This document shows, in pieces, positions 9,111-18,046 of a stretch of 64,000 nucleotides of DNA (its first letter is position 1; each line of letters opens with the position of its first letter). This stretch comes from DASUBN01 sp036500225 (GTDB lineage: Bacteria; Pseudomonadota; Gammaproteobacteria; Natronospirales; REEB76): assembly GCA_036500225.1 (NCBI GenBank), contig DASYCJ010000118.1, positions 28,359 through 92,358 on the forward strand. The letters run 5' to 3'. The notes beneath the pieces are model-generated. The model ran no database searches, was not told the DNA's origin, and saw only the letters and a program-made list of their open reading frames with translations. The translations under genes and the position numbers were made by a program.

Positions 9111-11436
9111 GGCCTTCGGCAGCAGGCGGTGATGAGCCTGAGGTGCTGGCGGCGGGTGCCGCGGCGGTTGAGGGCGTGGGAGCTGCCGTGCTACCTGAGG
9201 CAGTGGCGGCCTTCGGTGCAGGCATCATTGCAGGCGTCTGGGCGGGGGCCTGGGCCGGTGCCTGTTGCGGAGCGGTCGCCGGCCTCTGCGTGGGAGCCTG
9301 GGCAGGTGCTTGCATAGGGGCCGCTGCAGGTGCGCTCAAGGGTCTCTGCGCGGTAGCAGCAGGTGGCGGCTGAGTCGGCTGCACGTTGGGTTGCAAGGGC
9401 GGGTTGCCCTTGTTGTAGGTGCCGCTGTCCACTTTCGGGATGTCGTTCAGGAGCGGGCGCTCTTCACTGGGCAGCAACTGCACAGGGCTTCGATCCTTCA
9501 ACTGCATGTCACGCATGTAGTTGTAGCGGTCGTTGGTATAGCGCTGCGAGGTCTCGCTGTCGCGCAAGATGCTGGGCTGGATGAATACCATCAGGTTGCG
9601 ACGGGTGTTGTCGGTGCTGCGGTACTTGAACAGGTTGCCGATGAGCGGGATGCTGCCCAGTACCGGCACCTGTTGCTCCGATTCCGTCAACGAGTGATCG
9701 ATCAGGCCGCCGAGCACGATGATCTCGCCGGTCTTGGCCAACACGTTGGTGGTGATCTCGCGTTCGTCGGTCACCGGCTGGCCGCCGATGCTAGTGGCGG
9801 TCAGGTTCGACACGTTCTGGTCGATCTTGAGCTGCACCGAGTCGCCCTCGTTGATTTGGGGCGTGATCTTTAGGGTGATGCCCACATCCTCACGATCGAC
9901 GGTCTGGAAGGGGTTGATGACCGCACTGCCGGTTGTGGAAGCACCGGTGGTGGCGCCGGTGTATTGGCCGGTCACGAATGGCACTTTCTGGGTGACCTTG
10001 ATGGTCGCTTCCTGGTTGTCCAGGGTCACAACGCTCGGCGTCGAGAGGATGTTGGTCTCGCCGTCGCCCGACAGCGCGCGTAGCAGCGCCGCGATGCTGA
10101 AACCGCCGCTAGAGATCTTGCCCAAGCCGAGGGTCAGACCCTGGGGTGGGGTGAAGCCGGTAGTGGCAGTACCGGTAGAAGCGGATTGTTGGGCAGCCAG
10201 AGCTGCCTGACCCACGCCCACGATGCCGGCGCCGGTATTGCTGAAGTCGGTCAAGCCGATGCTGCCGCTGTTGGCTGCATCCGCCACCCAGGTCACGCCG
10301 AGTTCAGCGGACTTGTCTGACGTGAGTTCCGCTTCGATAGCCTGTACCAGCACCTGGGCGCGGCGGATGTCGATCCTGCCGATCACCTCCTGCATGGCGC
10401 GCATCAACTTCGGTGGTGCGGTGATGATGAGCGAGTTGGTGCGATCATCCGGGATCACCGATACGTCGGTGTTGGCTCCGCCGCCGCCTGCGGCCGGCGC
10501 CGGTTTGCCGCCGCCCTGTTTGGATAAATCGGTCACGTAGCCTTTGAGTTCGTCGGCGATGTCCTTGGCCTTGGCATAGTGCAGGTACACCACCTGGGTA
10601 TCGCCGCTCTCCAGCGGCATGTCTAGCTGTGCGATCAATGCACGCACGTGCAGACGCTGGCCCTTGTCGCCGCTCACCAGGATGCTGTTGGTGCGCTCAT
10701 CCGGCACCAGTTTCAAGGGCGCGCCGTTCTGGCCGCTGGCATCTGCCTGCATCAGACTGGTGAGCACCTGCACCACCTCGGAGGCCGGCGCATTCTGCAG
10801 AGTGATGATCTCGATATCGCTCTCGGTGGCTTGGTCGATGCGCGCGATGATCTCCAGCATGCGGGTCACGTTGCTGGCGCGGTCCGACATGATCAACACG
10901 TTGGACTGCGGATAGGCAGCGAGCTGGGCCTCCGTGGACATCAGCGGCCGCAACACCGGCACCAACTGGGTGGCGGAGACATTGCTGATCTGCACCACGT
11001 GGGTGACCACTGCGTCACCGGGCGTGCCCGAGTTGTAATCCGGTCCCGGCATCTGGCGCGCTTCCAAGGAAGGCACGATCTTGATGACCTGTCCCGCGGG
11101 TGCGGCAGCGAGGCCATGCACTTCCAGCACGGAGAGGAAAGTGGCGTAGACCGCATCCGCATCCACGGGACGGGAGGAGACGATGGTGACCCGACCCTGC
11201 ACGCGCGGATCGATGATGAAGTTCTTGTGGGTGATCTGGCCGATGGCCACGATCACCTTGCGGATGTCGTCATCCACGAAGTTGAGGGTGATACCGCCGC
11301 CGCCGCCGCCGGGGTTGCCTTGGCCAGGGTCAGCAGCGCGCGCGGCCAAGCTGCCCATCAATAGGGTCGAGGCAGCCAGAAGCAGGGCGGCTATGCGCAT
11401 CCTGCGCCGGGAGGTTGGGTCCAAGGTCGGTCTCAC
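9085..11436 (-). CDS. gspD: Type II secretion outer membrane secretin GspD, with Pro/Ala tail
   Basis: A 783-residue secretin. It has a signal peptide (MRIAALLLAASTLLMGSLAARA), N0-N3 domains (N0 near residues 45-120), and the secretin pore domain with GGLIDHSLTESEQQVPVLGSIPLIGNLF near residues 590-620. It starts at GTG 11436 with an AAGGTG site upstream; an in-frame ATG at 11400 is an alternative. Residues from about 665 to the end are a low-complexity Pro/Ala/Gln/Ser tail with APAQAP-type repeats. This replaces the usual pilotin-binding S-domain and is unusual for the family. It forms the outer membrane channel. Confidence 0.95.
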   Translation of the reverse strand: MRPTLDPTSRRRMRIAALLLAASTLLMGSLAARAADPGQGNPGGGGGGITLNFVDDDIRKVIVAIGQITHKNFIIDPRVQGRVTIVSSRPVDADAVYATFLSVLEVHGLAAAPAGQVIKIVPSLEARQMPGPDYNSGTPGDAVVTHVVQISNVSATQLVPVLRPLMSTEAQLAAYPQSNVLIMSDRASNVTRMLEIIARIDQATESDIEIITLQNAPASEVVQVLTSLMQADASGQNGAPLKLVPDERTNSILVSGDKGQRLHVRALIAQLDMPLESGDTQVVYLHYAKAKDIADELKGYVTDLSKQGGGKPAPAAGGGGANTDVSVIPDDRTNSLIITAPPKLMRAMQEVIGRIDIRRAQVLVQAIEAELTSDKSAELGVTWVADAANSGSIGLTDFSNTGAGIVGVGQAALAAQQSASTGTATTGFTPPQGLTLGLGKISSGGFSIAALLRALSGDGETNILSTPSVVTLDNQEATIKVTQKVPFVTGQYTGATTGASTTGSAVINPFQTVDREDVGITLKITPQINEGDSVQLKIDQNVSNLTATSIGGQPVTDEREITTNVLAKTGEIIVLGGLIDHSLTESEQQVPVLGSIPLIGNLFKYRSTDNTRRNLMVFIQPSILRDSETSQRYTNDRYNYMRDMQLKDRSPVQLLPSEERPLLNDIPKVDSGTYNKGNPPLQPNVQPTQPPPAATAQRPLSAPAAAPMQAPAQAPTQRPATAPQQAPAQAPAQTPAMMPAPKAATASGSTAAPTPSTAAAPAASTSGSSPPAAEGHGSHARAA

Positions 11437-11476
11437 ACTGACACCTTAATATATATGGAGGTGGCGGCGCCACGGC

Positions 11477-12418
11477 TCACGGGGGGTTATCCGGCTGTTG
11501 GTCGTTATCCTGTTCCTGTTGCTGCTGGCGCAGGTCCTGCATGCTGGCTGGCGGCATCTGCAGTATCTGGGTCTGCTGCTGGCCATTGCGTATCAGCCCC
11601 ACGCTGATCTGGTCGCTGGTCTTGAGGCTGGAGAGCACGCGCATGCTCTGGGCTGGGTCCGTGAGCGGGATGCCGTTCACGCTATTCACCACGTCGCCGG
11701 GTTTCAGGCCCAACTGGTTGAAGACCGAGGGGTTGCCGGCGGGATAGATGCGGTAGCCGGTTAGCTTGCCGTGATCCATCACCGGCATGGTACGTACCAC
11801 CTGCATGAGGCGGGTCGGGTTGTTCATGATCTCCTGGCGCAACTGCCCCAGGTTCTGGGTCGGTGGTGCCATGGACTGGGGCTGCGCCCCCATGGATTGT
11901 CCATCGTTGTTGCCGCCGCCTATGTCCTGTTGGGGTAGACGTAGAGTCTCGAGGCGTCCGCCTCGATCCAGGAGCACCCGGTCGGCATAGATGGCATGGA
12001 TGGTGACTCCACCCGGCAACTGTGCGCCCACGCCATAGGGTTCCTCGTCACCGTTGGCCTCGATCAATGCTCGAGAATCGGTAGCCCGTTTGGCGGCAGC
12101 GATGCCGTGCAAGGTGAAGGCGAGGGTGGTATCCGGCGCGGGGCCGGTGTTACTGGCCTGCGCGGTGCCGAAGAGATGCTTGTCCGCTACTTGTTCCGCA
12201 TCTACCTGATGCGCGGCCATTGTTGGAGCGGCGGTCGAGACCGATGCGGTGTTGCGGCGCGGGATCATTGACCAGGTGAGTTCAGCAAAGAGCCAGGCCA
12301 GCACCAACACCAATACCGCACTGGCTAGAGTCGGGCCAGCATGCTGGAGGAGATGGCCCCAGCGCCGCAGGGTCGCTTCCATGCCCTGGTTGCGGAGTGG
12401 GAAAGTTTGCATAGCCAT
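11477..12418 (-). CDS. gspC: Type II secretion protein GspC (PDZ type)
   Basis: About 313 residues. An N-terminal cytoplasmic tail is followed by one membrane segment (LASAVLVLVLAWLFAELTWSMI), a homology region domain (VDAEQVADKHLFGTA, then a beta-rich stretch) and a C-terminal PDZ domain (GLKPGDVVNSVNG). GspC links the inner membrane platform to the secretin and takes part in substrate recruitment. The C-terminal end is Gln-rich. The start is uncertain: ATG at 12418 is used here, with an in-frame TTG at 12457 and ATGs at 12412 and 12382 as options. It is the first gene of the minus-strand gspC-D-E-F operon. Confidence 0.9.
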   Translation of the reverse strand: MAMQTFPLRNQGMEATLRRWGHLLQHAGPTLASAVLVLVLAWLFAELTWSMIPRRNTASVSTAAPTMAAHQVDAEQVADKHLFGTAQASNTGPAPDTTLAFTLHGIAAAKRATDSRALIEANGDEEPYGVGAQLPGGVTIHAIYADRVLLDRGGRLETLRLPQQDIGGGNNDGQSMGAQPQSMAPPTQNLGQLRQEIMNNPTRLMQVVRTMPVMDHGKLTGYRIYPAGNPSVFNQLGLKPGDVVNSVNGIPLTDPAQSMRVLSSLKTSDQISVGLIRNGQQQTQILQMPPASMQDLRQQQQEQDNDQQPDNPP

Positions 12419-12562
12419 AGGCTGATCTGGGGAGCCGCTGGAGTGTCCGGCGGTCAATGACGCATGATAACGGCCGCCCCCTTACCCCCTCAAGGGGCAG
12501 GGGGTCCCGCACCGGCTTTCATATACACTTAAGTTACATAACAAGTCGTTTGGGGCGTTATT

Positions 12563-14788
12563 TTGTTCACCGCTCGCCACCTCATCAGGGTCGCCATCAG
12601 CTTGGCGCTTTTCATCGTTTTCTTCGCCTACGTGAACGGTGCTCTGCCGCTGTCGCTGGTGGACCAGATGGAGCGTTCAGCCTACGACGCGCGGGTCCGG
12701 CTCTCCTCCAGTCGCACCATGGATCACCGCATCGTGATCGTGGACATCGACGACAAGACCCTCAAGGAGCAGGGCCAATGGCCCCTGCCGCGGGACAAGT
12801 TCGCCCAGTTGATGGACAACCTCTTCAACAAGTACCACATCAAGGTGGTGGGCTTTGACGTTGAGTTCCCGGATGCTGACCGCAGCCAGGACCTAGCGTT
12901 GCTCGATGACTTGTCTAACGGCGCTTTGAAGGGCGACCCGGCGTTTATCGTCCAGGCGGACAAGGTCCGCCCGCAACTGGAGCGGGACAAGATCTTCGCC
13001 GCGAGTCTGGCTCATCGCCCTGCGGTGCTGGGCTACGTCTTTTACGCAGCTGACTCTCCGGAGTCGGAGCAGAAGCTCGGACAGTTGCCGCCGGCAGCCA
13101 TCCCGGATGCCCAGAACCGCTATCCGCTGTTGGTGTTCCCGAAATCGGTGGGCTACACCGCGAACCTCCCGATGCTGGAGTCCGCGGCCGCAGGCCACGG
13201 CTACTTCTCCAACGCGCCGGACGAAGACGGTTCCATGCGCCGGGTGAACCTGCTGCAGGAATACAACGGCGATGTCTACGCGTCGTTGGATATCGCGGTG
13301 TTGCAGGTCTTGGAGAACGGCGCACCAGTGACCTTGGGTTTCGATTCGGGCGTCCAGGACATGGGCCACCTGGAAGACGTGGTGGTCGGCAATGCCGTCA
13401 TCCCGGTGGATGATGAGATGAATGCGTTGGTGCCATACCGCGGTCCCTTCAAGAGTTTTCCTTATGTCTCGGCCACAGACGTCATCAAGGGCGTGGCGCC
13501 AGCCGATGTGCTCAACGACGCGGTGGTCTACATCGGCACCTCGTCACCTGGGCTTGAGGACTTGCGGAGCACGCCGGTTGGATTGTCGTACCCCGGAGTG
13601 GAGGTGCATGCCAACCTCATGTCCGGCGTGTTCGACAACCGCGTGATGAATGCCCATCCGCAGTATCTGCGTGGTGCACTGGTCTTGTTGCTGGCGCTCA
13701 TCGCCGTGCTCATCACCTGGGTCGCAACAACCCGTTCCGTCATCACCGGCGCGGTGGTCGCGGTGGGCACGGGCGTGGTGATCCTGTTCGGTAACCTGGC
13801 GCTGTGGAAGTACGGCACCGTGGTGTTCCCCTTGATGCCGCCGCTGGTATTCCTGTTGGCGCTGTATGTGTTCCATCTCCTGTATGGTTTCTTCGTCGAG
13901 TCCCGCGGCAAGCGCCACCTCTCGAAGATGTTCAGCCAGTACATCCCGCCGGAGCTGGTGGAGGAGATGGATACCCGCAAGGACACGGCGTCCATGGAGA
14001 GCGAGAGCCGTGAGCTCACGGTGATGTTCGCCGACGTGCGCGACTTCACCAGCATCTCCGAGGCCCTGCAGCCCAAGGACCTGTCCCAGCTGATGAACGA
14101 GTACCTGACGCCCATGACCCGCGTCATCCATACCCATCGCGGCACCATCGACAAATACATGGGTGACGCCATCATGTCCTTCTGGGGAGCGCCGCTGCAT
14201 TATCCCGACCATGCCAAGTACGCGGTCGAGACAGCCCTCCAGATGACCGACACCTTGGCGGAGCTGAACAAGACCTTCGAGGCCAAGGGCTGGCCGAAGC
14301 TGCGCATCGGTGTCGGCATCACCACTGGCGTGATGAGCGTCGGAGACATGGGTTCCGAGTTCCGTCGCGCCTACACGGTGATGGGCGATGCGGTGAACTT
14401 GAGTTCCCGCCTGGAAGGCCTGACCAAGGAATATAAGGTGCAGATCCTGTGTAGCGAGATGACTAAGGACGCGGCGCCGGACTTCCAATACCTGGAGCTC
14501 GACCGAGTGCGGGTCAAGGGCAAAGAGAAGCCGGTGGGCATCTATGAGCCCCTCATGCACAAGGACGCGGTGGGTAAGGACATGAAGTCGCTGTTGCTGC
14601 GTCACAAGCAGGCGCTCACGGCCTACCGTGCCCAGGATTGGGATGGCGCCGAGAAAGAATTCTTCCAGCTGCAACAATCCAACCAGGGGATGCCCGTATA
14701 TGGCATGTACCTGGACCGCATCGCATATTTCAGGAGTCATCCTCCGGGCGACGGTTGGGATGGCGTCTTTACGTTTAAGACTAAATAA
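12563..14788 (+). CDS. CHASE2-domain class III adenylate cyclase
   Basis: A 741-residue membrane protein. It has an N-terminal membrane anchor (residues 9-27), an extracytoplasmic CHASE2 sensor domain (about 30-360), three membrane segments (about 370-450) and a cytoplasmic class III cyclase domain (about 480-650). Both metal-binding aspartates are present: Asp491 in FADVRDF and Asp535 in DKYMGDAIM. Lys531 fits ATP, hence cAMP, rather than GTP. The best start is a TTG at 12563, because the next Met would remove the first membrane segment. It is divergent from gspC. The substrate assignment is inferred from motif residues. Confidence 0.9.
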   Translation: MFTARHLIRVAISLALFIVFFAYVNGALPLSLVDQMERSAYDARVRLSSSRTMDHRIVIVDIDDKTLKEQGQWPLPRDKFAQLMDNLFNKYHIKVVGFDVEFPDADRSQDLALLDDLSNGALKGDPAFIVQADKVRPQLERDKIFAASLAHRPAVLGYVFYAADSPESEQKLGQLPPAAIPDAQNRYPLLVFPKSVGYTANLPMLESAAAGHGYFSNAPDEDGSMRRVNLLQEYNGDVYASLDIAVLQVLENGAPVTLGFDSGVQDMGHLEDVVVGNAVIPVDDEMNALVPYRGPFKSFPYVSATDVIKGVAPADVLNDAVVYIGTSSPGLEDLRSTPVGLSYPGVEVHANLMSGVFDNRVMNAHPQYLRGALVLLLALIAVLITWVATTRSVITGAVVAVGTGVVILFGNLALWKYGTVVFPLMPPLVFLLALYVFHLLYGFFVESRGKRHLSKMFSQYIPPELVEEMDTRKDTASMESESRELTVMFADVRDFTSISEALQPKDLSQLMNEYLTPMTRVIHTHRGTIDKYMGDAIMSFWGAPLHYPDHAKYAVETALQMTDTLAELNKTFEAKGWPKLRIGVGITTGVMSVGDMGSEFRRAYTVMGDAVNLSSRLEGLTKEYKVQILCSEMTKDAAPDFQYLELDRVRVKGKEKPVGIYEPLMHKDAVGKDMKSLLLRHKQALTAYRAQDWDGAEKEFFQLQQSNQGMPVYGMYLDRIAYFRSHPPGDGWDGVFTFKTK

Positions 14789-14856
14789 GTTCGGCGCCGG
14801 GTCCACGCTGCACCTTCCCTGGCGTCGATCCTTGCCCGGCCATCCCTGGCGGGACA

Positions 14857-14874
14857 TTCGCCGCATGCGGCGAA
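14857..14874. other. 18-base perfect palindrome downstream of the cyclase gene
   Basis: TTCGCCGCATGCGGCGAA is its own reverse complement. It lies 69 bases after the cyclase stop, in the 249-base gap before clpS. It could act as a weak terminator stem without a T-tract, or as a dimeric regulator site. Only the symmetry is directly seen. Confidence 0.5.
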
Positions 14875-14903
14875 CTCAAGGCCAAGTGAGCCCGTGGGCG
14901 GCA

Positions 14904-14919
14904 TGTGACGGCCGTCACG
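14904..14919. promoter_or_regulatory. CRP/Clp-type binding site upstream of clpS
   Basis: TGTGA-CGGCCG-TCACG matches the CRP family consensus TGTGA-N6-TCACA at 9 of 10 defined positions, and the central 14 bases are a perfect palindrome. It is 119 bases before the clpS ATG. It is a candidate site for a CRP, Vfr or Clp-type regulator of clpS-clpA. The protein that binds it is not in the window. Confidence 0.5.
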
Positions 14920-15037
14920 CGACACATCTTCGCGGCCTGTGAGCCCGCGCACCGATTGGTTTCCCCGCGGTTGCTAGCCTTCAAGGTCCCGGAATTACCG
15001 GGCCTGTGGGCGGGGCGTTTTCGGCTAAAATTGCTGC

Positions 15038-15361
15038 ATGGCAGACGAAAGACTCGATGAGGACCAGCGCAGCGGTCTCCTGGTGGAGGAGACCAAGCCG
15101 CGGGTCAAGAAACCACCCCTCTATAAGGTGGTCTTGTTAAACGATGACTACACCCCCATGGAGTTCGTTGTGGAGATCCTGCAGAACTTCTTCCGCATGG
15201 ACCGCAGCAAGGCCACCCAGGTCATGCTCCACGTCCATACCCGCGGCAAGGGAGTGTGCGGTGTGTTCACCTACGAGATCGCCGAGACCAAGGCCGCTCA
15301 TGTGAACGACTACTCCCGCAAGCACCAGCACCCGTTGCTGTGCACCTTAGAGGAGGCTTGA
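15038..15361 (+). CDS. clpS: ATP-dependent Clp protease adaptor ClpS
   Basis: A 107-residue adaptor that binds N-degron substrates (N-terminal Leu, Phe, Trp, Tyr) and delivers them to ClpAP. It has an acidic flexible N-terminus and the conserved core with VVLLNDDYTPMEFVVEIL (about residues 30-47) and the VHTRGKGVCGVFTYEIAETK segment. It is followed 7 bases later by clpA, the usual pairing. The Bpt and Aat transferases that create N-degrons are encoded nearby on the other strand, so the whole pathway is clustered. Confidence 0.97.
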   Translation: MADERLDEDQRSGLLVEETKPRVKKPPLYKVVLLNDDYTPMEFVVEILQNFFRMDRSKATQVMLHVHTRGKGVCGVFTYEIAETKAAHVNDYSRKHQHPLLCTLEEA

Positions 15362-15368
15362 GAGCCCC

Positions 15369-17657
15369 GTGTTGAGCAAAGAACTGGAATTCTGTCTGAA
15401 CGCTGCCTTCAAGGAGGCCCGCACCCAGCGCCACGAGTTCATCACCGTGGAGCATCTGCTGTTGGCTTTGCTGGACGTACCGAGTGTGGTGGATGTACTC
15501 AAGGCCTGCGGCACCGGCATCGATAACTTGCGCCGGGAGCTCAGTGACTACATCCGTGAGACCACGCCGTTGGTGGACTCCGATGAGCCGGATGTGCAAC
15601 CGACCTTAGGCTTCCAGCGGGTGTTGCAACGCGCGGTGTTCCACATCCAGTCTTCTGGCAAGAAAGAAGTCACCGGCCTCAACGTGCTGGTAGCCATCTT
15701 CGGCGAGAAGGAATCCCATGCGGTCTATCTACTGGGCCGCCATGGCGTGTCGCGCCTGGACATCGTCAATTACATCTCCCATGGCATCTCCAAGATCAGC
15801 GAGGACGATGCCCGCGAGGCGCCCACCGAGACGGGTGAGGACGAGGAGGAAGGGTCGGCCAAGCCCGGGCGCACTGCCCTTGAGACCTACACCTCCAACC
15901 TCAATGAGCTGGCCCGCGAAGGCAAGCTCGACCCGTTGATCGGTCGCGAGCATGAGATCGAGCGAACGGTGCAGATCCTGTGCCGGCGCCGCAAGAACAA
16001 CCCGCTGTATGTCGGCGAAGCCGGCGTCGGCAAGACTGCCCTGGCCGAAGGCCTGGCGCTGATGATCGTTGAGAAGAGAGTGCCTGAGGTCCTGGAAGGC
16101 GCCACGGTGTATTCGCTGGACATGGGCTCGCTCATCGCCGGAACCAAGTATCGGGGCGACTTCGAGAAGCGCTTGAAAGGCGTGATGGCGGAGCTCAAGA
16201 AAGACCCGGGTGCGATCCTGTTCATCGATGAGATCCACACCGTAATCGGTGCCGGCGCCGCTTCCGGCGGCGTGATGGACGCTTCCAACCTCATCAAGCC
16301 GGTGCTGTCCAATGGCAGCCTGCGCTGCATCGGTTCCACCACCTACCAGGAATACCGTGGCATCTTCGAGAAGGACAGGGCGCTGGCGCGGCGCTTCCAG
16401 AAGATCGACGTGCCGGAACCCTCCATTGAAGAGACCGCGCGCATCCTGAAGGGCCTGCGCCACAAGTTCGAGGAGCACCATGGGGTCAAATACCCCAACA
16501 AGGTGCTGGAGATCGCCGCGGACCTGGCGGCGCGCTTCATCAATGACCGGCATCTGCCGGATAAGGCCATCGACGTCATCGACGAAGCCGGCGCCAACAT
16601 GCGCCTGAAACCCGCCAACAAGCGCCGTCGCACCATCACGGTGCAGGACATCGAGGAGATCGTCGCTAAGATCGCCCGCATCCCCCCCAAGAGCGTCTCG
16701 GCCTCCGACAAGGAGAGCCTGCGCAACCTGGAGCGGGACCTGAAGCTGGTGATCTACGGCCAGGACAAGGCCGTCGAAGCCCTCGGCGCCGCCATCAAGA
16801 TGGCGCGTTCAGGCTTGGGCAGCGAACAGAAGCCCATCGGTTCCTTCCTGTTCGCCGGTCCCACCGGCGTCGGCAAGACCGAGGTCACGCGCCAGCTCGC
16901 CATGATCATGGGCATCGAATTGGTGCGCTTCGACATGTCCGAGTATATGGAGCGTCACACGGTGTCGCGGCTGATCGGCGCACCTCCGGGTTACGTAGGG
17001 TTCGACCAGGGTGGCCTGCTCACGGAAGCCATCTTGAAGCAGCCCCATTGCGTGCTGCTGCTGGATGAGATCGAGAAGGCTCACCCCGAGGTCTTCAACC
17101 TGCTGTTGCAGGTCATGGACCACGGCACACTGACCGACAACAACGGCCGCAAGGCGGATTTCCGCAATGTGATCCTGGTGATGACCACCAACGCCGGTGC
17201 CGAGGATATGGCCAAGAGTGGCATCGGCTTCACGCTCCAAGATGCCTCGCCGGATGGCATGCAGGCCATCAAGCGCATGTTCAGCCCCGAGTTCCGTAAC
17301 CGTCTGGATGCCGTGATCCACTTCAACAGCCTGGATCACCGCACCGTGGCCAAGGTGGTGGACAAGTTCGTCATCGAGATGGAAGAGCAACTCCAAGCCA
17401 AGGGCGTGACCCTGGCGGTGGACGAAGCGGCCCGCAAGCTCATCGCCGAGCGCGGCTACGACCCCAAGATGGGCGCCCGCCCCATGGCGCGCATGGTGCA
17501 GGACACCTTGAAGAAGCCGCTGGCGGAAGAGCTGTTGTTCGGCCGCCTGATACAGGGTGGGCACGTGCGGGTCACGGTCAAGGACGGAGAGTTCTACATG
17601 GATATCGAACCCGCCACGCCGAAGCTGCCAGCGCCGGCCCATTCCGAAGAAGAGTAG
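15369..17657 (+). CDS. clpA: ATP-dependent Clp protease ATPase subunit ClpA
   Basis: A 762-residue double AAA+ unfoldase. It has N-terminal Clp repeats (residues 1-140), the first Walker A GEAGVGKTALAEG (about residue 217), the second Walker A GPTGVGKTEVT (about 497), and a C-terminal D2 small domain. The start is a GTG at 15369 with a strong AGGAGG site inside the end of clpS. It partners with ClpP (not in the window) and with ClpS. It ends at a strong terminator shared with infA. Confidence 0.97.
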   Translation: MLSKELEFCLNAAFKEARTQRHEFITVEHLLLALLDVPSVVDVLKACGTGIDNLRRELSDYIRETTPLVDSDEPDVQPTLGFQRVLQRAVFHIQSSGKKEVTGLNVLVAIFGEKESHAVYLLGRHGVSRLDIVNYISHGISKISEDDAREAPTETGEDEEEGSAKPGRTALETYTSNLNELAREGKLDPLIGREHEIERTVQILCRRRKNNPLYVGEAGVGKTALAEGLALMIVEKRVPEVLEGATVYSLDMGSLIAGTKYRGDFEKRLKGVMAELKKDPGAILFIDEIHTVIGAGAASGGVMDASNLIKPVLSNGSLRCIGSTTYQEYRGIFEKDRALARRFQKIDVPEPSIEETARILKGLRHKFEEHHGVKYPNKVLEIAADLAARFINDRHLPDKAIDVIDEAGANMRLKPANKRRRTITVQDIEEIVAKIARIPPKSVSASDKESLRNLERDLKLVIYGQDKAVEALGAAIKMARSGLGSEQKPIGSFLFAGPTGVGKTEVTRQLAMIMGIELVRFDMSEYMERHTVSRLIGAPPGYVGFDQGGLLTEAILKQPHCVLLLDEIEKAHPEVFNLLLQVMDHGTLTDNNGRKADFRNVILVMTTNAGAEDMAKSGIGFTLQDASPDGMQAIKRMFSPEFRNRLDAVIHFNSLDHRTVAKVVDKFVIEMEEQLQAKGVTLAVDEAARKLIAERGYDPKMGARPMARMVQDTLKKPLAEELLFGRLIQGGHVRVTVKDGEFYMDIEPATPKLPAPAHSEEE

Positions 17658-17680
17658 AGGTCGGTCCGCTCAGAACGAAA

Positions 17681-17710
17681 AAAAAGCCGGGGCCTGCCCC
17701 GGCTTTTTCT
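17681..17710. terminator. Rho-independent terminator between clpA and infA
   Basis: A 13-base-pair stem (AAAAAGCCGGGGC with GCCCCGGCTTTTT) and a tiny CT loop, followed by a T-rich tract and preceded by an A-run. It can therefore stop transcription from both convergent genes. Confidence 0.95.
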
Positions 17711-17777
17711 TTACGAAGATTTCGGCGTTATTCGCCGCGGAACAGTGCGACGCATGCTTCGCACCGGCTCTCGTCGA

Positions 17778-17996
17778 TCATTTGCCCCGGAAGACGATGC
17801 GACCTTTAGTGAGGTCATACGGAGTTAGTTCCACAGTGACGCGGTCACCGGTGAGGATGCGGATGTAGTGCTTACGCATACGCCCGGAGATGTGGGCGAG
17901 CACCACGTGGCCGTTGTCCAATTCGACCCGGAACGTGGTGTTGGGCAGGGTCTCCACGACCTTGCCTTCCATCTGGATGCTTTCTTCTTTAGCCAT
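17778..17996 (-). CDS. infA: Translation initiation factor IF-1
   Basis: A 72-residue single S1/OB-fold protein. It begins MAKEESIQMEGKVVETLPNT and contains RVELDNGHVVLAHISGRMRK and GDRVTVELTPYDLTKGRI, the standard IF-1 sequence. It binds the ribosomal A site during initiation. It lies convergent to clpA and downstream of bpt on the same strand, in the conserved clpA / infA-bpt-aat neighbourhood of Gammaproteobacteria. Confidence 0.98.
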   Translation of the reverse strand: MAKEESIQMEGKVVETLPNTTFRVELDNGHVVLAHISGRMRKHYIRILTGDRVTVELTPYDLTKGRIVFRGK

Positions 17997-18046
17997 AGAC
18001 CTGCTGCGGTTTGTTGAGCGCGCAGATTCTGACGTATCGGCCGCAG

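Noticed and set aside
9143..9373. Short Gly/Ala-rich frame resembling a glycine-zipper membrane peptide
   Set aside because: It is the antisense reading of the Pro/Ala repeat tail of gspD, so the hydrophobic pattern is a by-product of the repeat composition.
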